7,600 bases of DNA, from the NCBI GenBank assembly GCA_017643965.1, contig JAEPMM010000147.1, positions 1 to 7,600 of the forward strand, written 5' to 3'. A program made the position numbers and the translations under genes. The notes under the pieces are model-generated. The model was not told the origin of the DNA, ran no database searches, and saw only the letters and a program-made list of their open reading frames with translations. Of the stretch, positions 5,169-7,600 are shown one piece after another. Source of the stretch: Marinobacter sp. (GTDB taxonomy: Bacteria > Pseudomonadota > Gammaproteobacteria > Pseudomonadales > Oleiphilaceae). Numbering within the stretch: the stretch's first letter is position 1; every line of letters begins with the position of its first letter.

Positions 5169-5217
5169 GCATAGCAATGCAATCCACGCGACAAGCGCGT
5201 GATTGCGGGCGTTGTGG
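5169..5217 (+). repeat. Last attC site (cassette 5), short and degenerate
   Basis: The R' position is GTTGTGG (5211-5217). The hairpin pairs GCAATC-ACGC with GCGTGATTGC around GACAA. The best R'' is GCATAGC (5169-5175), one mismatch from the reverse complement of GTTATGC at the 5' end of the same cassette, but the AAC triplet has become AGC. At 49 bp it is shorter than most attC sites. Confidence 0.7.
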
Positions 5218-5414
5218 GTGAATCCCTATGAATGTGACAAGGAAGCATGTTTATAACTTTTTTATTGAGCACTTGCTCTACTCGGTTTATATGTTCGTCC
5301 GGGTAATGTTGGCAGTTTAGTTCGCACCGAAATTATTGGTTCGCTACCCCAGTGTCGTACCTCCGGAAGTTGGAATTTGGATATTGGGGCTTTGCACTAC
5401 AAGGAAGATGAGAC
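5218..5414 (+). other. Array end and leader of the lipoprotein gene
   Basis: These 197 bases follow the last core site. No gene and no CCACAAC site that would close a sixth cassette starting at GTTGTGG were found, so the array seems to end here. The right half probably belongs to the original chromosome. Confidence 0.55.
5265..5293 (+). promoter_or_regulatory. Candidate sigma-70 promoter for the lipoprotein gene
   Basis: TTGAGC (5265-5270) and TATATG (5288-5293) are separated by 17 bases, with four of six matches each to the -35 and -10 boxes. It points toward the lipoprotein gene about 120 bases downstream. Confidence 0.4.
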
Positions 5415-5618
5415 GTGAATAAGATTTTGCACTTACTGTTGGTGTGTATTTTGTTGGCTGGGTGTAGCAGCAAAGCCGTGTACGACAATGTGCAGCGGAA
5501 CAACCGACAAGAATGCGTCAATGTGCCACCGGCTCAGTATGAAGAATGCATCCAACGTTCCAGTCAGTCATATGAAGAGTACAAGAGGGGTCGGGCAGAG
5601 GTGCTCAAGTCCGAGTGA
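5415..5618 (+). CDS. Small lipoprotein of unknown function
   Basis: The 67-residue precursor begins MNKILHLLLVCILLAGC, a lipoprotein signal peptide with lipobox LAGC and acylated Cys17. Ser at +2 predicts sorting to the outer membrane. The mature part is a 51-residue hydrophilic peptide with two further Cys residues (ECVNVPPAQYEECIQ) that could form a disulphide, and a charged helical tail (SYEEYKRGRAEVLKSE). Similar short lipoproteins with a PPAQYEEC-like stretch occur in marine gammaproteobacteria, to my recollection without a known role. The start is GTG at 5415, supported by AAGGAAG (5401-5407) seven bases upstream. It is followed about 180 bases later by the GGDEF gene on the same strand. 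Confidence 0.85.
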   Translation: MNKILHLLLVCILLAGCSSKAVYDNVQRNNRQECVNVPPAQYEECIQRSSQSYEEYKRGRAEVLKSE

Positions 5619-5620
5619 TG

Positions 5621-5635
5621 GAGAGGAAGGCTCTC
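5621..5635 (+). other. Short hairpin after the lipoprotein gene
   Basis: GAGAG-GAAGG-CTCTC is a perfect 5-bp stem two bases after the stop codon. No T-run follows, so it is not a standard intrinsic terminator; it might protect the mRNA end or be chance. Confidence 0.25.
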
Positions 5636-5677
5636 AGTAAAGGGGCTCATAAGCCTTCGAGGCGGCGGAGGCGGGCA

Positions 5678-5716
5678 TGAACATTTGTTCACGGGTTTCG
5701 TGCTGAGTGCTATGTT
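5678..5716 (+). promoter_or_regulatory. Candidate promoter with overlapping palindrome, upstream of GGDEF gene
   Basis: TGAACA-TT-TGTTCA (5678-5691) is a perfect 6+2+6 inverted repeat. Its right arm overlaps TTCACG (5688-5693), a possible -35 box with TATGTT (5711-5716) as -10 at 17-base spacing. The layout fits a repressor operator, but neither box is strong. Confidence 0.3.
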
Positions 5717-5779
5717 GAAAGCATGAGCTTGCACATTCTGGCGCCCGCTTATGACGATTGCGGGGCCGGATGTCGGCGT

Positions 5780-5786
5780 AGGGAGG
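5780..5786 (+). promoter_or_regulatory. Ribosome binding site deciding the GGDEF gene start
   Basis: AGGGAGG lies nine bases before ATG 5796. The frame extends 15 codons upstream to ATG 5751, but no Shine-Dalgarno sequence precedes that codon. Confidence 0.7.
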
Positions 5787-5795
5787 CGGACGCTG

Positions 5796-6848
5796 ATGGG
5801 CAAGGCGGATGATCCGGACAACACCATTATCGCCAGGCTTCGTGAAAAAGCCGGGCGACTGGAACGCCTTGAAGGCGAACTTGTAGCCCTGGAACGGGAG
5901 CGGGAAGATTTACTGGATAGCAAAAACCGCCTGGCCCGAAAGCTGGAGAAGTACCACCGAAGCCTGGAAGAGTGGGAGTGGTTCTTCGAGCACTCTGTTC
6001 AGATGCTTTGCATCGCCGGGTTGGACGGTTACTTTCGCCGGGTGAACGCGGCCTTTGCCAACACCCTGGGGTATTCCCGGGAAGAGCTGCTGGCCCGTCC
6101 CTTCGTGGACTTCGTGCACCCCGACGACCTGAGCAAAACGATGCGGGAACTGGAAGGGCTGGGCACCGGTCGCGACAGCATCAGTTTTGAGAACCGTTAT
6201 CTGGCGAAGAATGGCAGCTGGCGCTGGATCGCCTGGTATTGCCCCGCCATTACCGATGCCACCACCAAACTGTTCGCCATTGCCCGTGATATCACCGAAG
6301 ATCGCCGCAAGGAGGCGGAGATCCTGTACAAAGCCTCCCACGACTCCCTCACCGGGCTCTATAACCGGGCTGCCTTTGAAGAGAGTCTGGAGTCTGCCAT
6401 CGCCCAGCAGGGCCGGAACCAGAAAGGCGAGGTGGTGCTTTACCTCGTCGATATCGATGGCTTCAAGAGCGTGAACGACCGCCACGGGCACATGGCAGGG
6501 GACCACTTGCTGCAGGTAATTTCCAACCGGTTCCGGCAAATCCAGAGAGCCGGTGAGATGGTGGCCCGGGTGGGGGGCGATGAGTTTGCCTTTCTGGTGG
6601 ATGGCACCCCGGAACCGTCCGGCGGCTACCCGGTTGAGCCCCTCGCGGAGCGGATCATTGCTCAGGTCAGTCAGCCGGTAGCGCTGAGCACGGGCGACGT
6701 GACGGTAGGGTGTAGCATCGGTATCTCCATGTTTCCCGGCACCGCCGGTGATCTCTGCACACTGATGACCCAGGCCGATAAGGCCATGTACGCCGTTAAG
6801 TATTCCGGAAAGAACGGTTTCCAGAAGTACACCCCTTCACTGGATTGA
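5796..6848 (+). CDS. PAS-GGDEF diguanylate cyclase
   Basis: This makes the second messenger cyclic di-GMP from two GTP. The 350-residue protein has a coiled coil at about 12-60 (heptad-like ARLREKAGRLERLEGEL and following), a PAS domain at about 61-168 (SVQMLCIAGLDGYFRRVNAA, GYSREELL, FVHPDD, AIARDITEDR) and a GGDEF domain at about 177-347. In the last, DSLTGLYNR, the metal-binding VDIDGFKSVND and an intact RVGGDEFAFL (GGDEF at 260-264) indicate an active enzyme. The product-inhibition site, normally RxxD five residues before GGDEF, reads RAGE. No membrane segment is seen, so it is cytoplasmic and its PAS domain senses an unknown signal. I prefer ATG 5796, with AGGGAGG nine bases upstream, over ATG 5751, which lacks a ribosome site. 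Confidence 0.93.
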   Translation: MGKADDPDNTIIARLREKAGRLERLEGELVALEREREDLLDSKNRLARKLEKYHRSLEEWEWFFEHSVQMLCIAGLDGYFRRVNAAFANTLGYSREELLARPFVDFVHPDDLSKTMRELEGLGTGRDSISFENRYLAKNGSWRWIAWYCPAITDATTKLFAIARDITEDRRKEAEILYKASHDSLTGLYNRAAFEESLESAIAQQGRNQKGEVVLYLVDIDGFKSVNDRHGHMAGDHLLQVISNRFRQIQRAGEMVARVGGDEFAFLVDGTPEPSGGYPVEPLAERIIAQVSQPVALSTGDVTVGCSIGISMFPGTAGDLCTLMTQADKAMYAVKYSGKNGFQKYTPSLD

Positions 6849-6870
6849 GCCTGCCATCAGCCGATCCCCA

Positions 6871-6884
6871 CCCATAACCATGGG
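6871..6884 (+). other. Weak hairpin after the GGDEF gene
   Basis: CCCAT-AACC-ATGGG forms a 5-bp stem 22 bases after the stop codon, and GCCTG (from 6849) with CAGGC (to 6897) could add an outer stem. There is no uridine tract, so a terminator role is uncertain. I see no clear promoter for the next gene in 6849-6995. Confidence 0.25.
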
Positions 6885-6995
6885 CATCCTTTCAGGCCAG
6901 ATCCTGCTTGGGTGGATTGAATACTTTAAAACCGCGGTAGACACTGGAGCCCACTCACTCGTGTGATGCACAAGCTATGGTGGAGCAGCCGGTAT

Positions 6996-7600
6996 ATGAA
7001 ACTGACCAGTATTGAACAGGTGCAAAAAAGAGTCGGCTCTCTGCCTGCTCCTCGAGATCTGAAAGTCATCGACCATGTGGACGAGCATGCGAGGCGTTGG
7101 CTGTCATACGCCAATTTCGCGTTTATCGGATTTGGCAAAGCCGGGACTATCCGGCTTACCCCGGCGGGGGGCGAGCGGGCATTTGCAACGGTGATGGATG
7201 CCGGACATGTGCAGATTCCTCTTGCTGCATTGGATGATGGCAGTCTCGTTGAGCCTGATCTGTCTTTTGGTGCACTGTTCATGGTGAGCGGGATGGACGA
7301 GACCTTGCGGGTCAACGGCAAGGTGTCCCACATTGCCGATGGCAAGGCGACTCTGAAAGTAGAGGAGTGCTACCTGCATTGTGCCAAATCGTTCCGCCGC
7401 TCCGATTTCTGGCTGCCGTCGTCCACAGGGCCGTCACAGGGGGAGCTGACAGATTTCATCAGGCAGTCCAGATTTCTGGTGCTGGCAAGCATCAACAGCC
7501 GTGGCGAAGCGGATGTCAGCCCCAAGGGTGACCCGGCGCGTCTGCTGATTCAGGAAGAAGACGGCATCATTTATTTTGCGGATCGACCGGGCAACCGTAG
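6996..7600 (+). CDS. Pyridoxamine 5'-phosphate oxidase-family FMN-binding protein, 3' end cut by window
   Basis: The open frame gives 201 residues before running off the window. It belongs to the split-barrel flavoproteins related to PNPOx. Visible signatures are TLRVNGKV (103-110), the CYLHCAKSFRRSDFW segment (125-139), the FLVLAS strand (160-165) with its DVSPKGDP loop (173-180), and ADRPGNR (195-201), which in the family precedes the end of the FMN-binding domain. The substrate of this subgroup is not known to me; true pyridoxamine phosphate oxidase is unlikely given the different architecture with an extra N-terminal barrel-like half. I chose ATG 6996, with GGTGGAG (6979-6985) ten bases upstream, and because MKLTSIEQV fits the family start. 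The frame is also open to an ATG at 6966 without a well-placed ribosome site. Confidence 0.85.
   Translation, partial: MKLTSIEQVQKRVGSLPAPRDLKVIDHVDEHARRWLSYANFAFIGFGKAGTIRLTPAGGERAFATVMDAGHVQIPLAALDDGSLVEPDLSFGALFMVSGMDETLRVNGKVSHIADGKATLKVEECYLHCAKSFRRSDFWLPSSTGPSQGELTDFIRQSRFLVLASINSRGEADVSPKGDPARLLIQEEDGIIYFADRPGNR

Larger units (their letters stand above)
1448..5217. mobile_element. Sedentary chromosomal integron with dead integrase and five cassettes
   Basis: The unit consists of an intI remnant on the minus strand, an SOS box, an attI region, and five cassettes bounded at 2029/2030, 2731/2732, 3221/3222, 3756/3757, 4578/4579 and 5211/5212. The R'' site of each cassette matches the reverse complement of its own 5' core site in 7/7, 7/7, 5/7, 6/7 and 6/7 positions in order; the 5/7 case includes an altered first base at 3221. 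That is what circularisable cassettes should show. Four cassettes have genes co-oriented away from intI and one is reversed. Base composition is more AT-rich than in the flanking cobalamin and GGDEF genes, as expected for acquired cassettes. Mobility would need an integrase supplied in trans. Confidence 0.88.

Noticed and set aside
5331..5340. AATTATTGGT, identical to part of the parDE operator on the reverse strand
   Set aside because: Ten AT-rich bases without the other palindrome arm; may be chance or a trace of a lost duplicate, too weak to annotate.
5910..6539. Minus-strand 209-codon open frame inside the GGDEF gene
   Set aside because: The other strand encodes intact PAS and GGDEF domains; this frame has no domain and reflects high GC in the third codon positions.
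6926..7379. Two overlapping minus-strand open frames at the right end
   Set aside because: They lie opposite the PNPOx-family gene, whose motifs are clear on the plus strand; that gene has no stop only because it leaves the window.

Overview
The window looks like part of a marine gammaproteobacterial chromosome, most likely Marinobacter or a close relative. This is inferred from the style of the cobalamin proteins and the integron, not from a database match. GC-rich housekeeping-type genes flank a visibly more AT-rich block at about 1.7-5.3 kb.

Left flank (1-1399): the 3' part of bluB (lower ligand of vitamin B12) on the plus strand faces a complete cobS (cobalamin synthase) on the minus strand. 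Both act in late cobalamin assembly.

Centre (about 1448-5217): a sedentary chromosomal integron that has lost its integrase. The intI remnant is on the minus strand, divergent from the array. It has an internal in-frame deletion, a nonsense codon and loss of almost the whole catalytic domain. Its upstream LexA/SOS box is still a perfect CTGT-N8-ACAG. Five gene cassettes follow, and each is recognisable because the R'' site at its 3' end (xxxxAAC) is the reverse complement, exactly or with one mismatch, of the core site at its 5' end (GTTxxxx). They carry: (1) an unknown membrane-anchored helical protein, (2) an unknown protein with two membrane segments, (3) a zinc-ribbon protein with an HNH-like domain, (4) a SEFIR/TIR-type protein with a possible winged-helix tail, and (5) a ParD/ParE toxin-antitoxin pair in reverse orientation with its own palindromic operator. 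Imperfect palindromic attC sites of 49-85 bp separate them.

Right flank (5218-7600): a small lipoprotein, a coiled-coil-PAS-GGDEF diguanylate cyclase with a degenerate inhibitory site, and the 5' part of an FMN-binding pyridoxamine-phosphate-oxidase-family protein that runs off the window.

The most notable points are the decaying integrase under an intact SOS box, cobS lying directly downstream of that promoter on the same strand, and a possible defence cargo (SEFIR, HNH-like, toxin-antitoxin) in an array that can no longer be rearranged by its own integrase.
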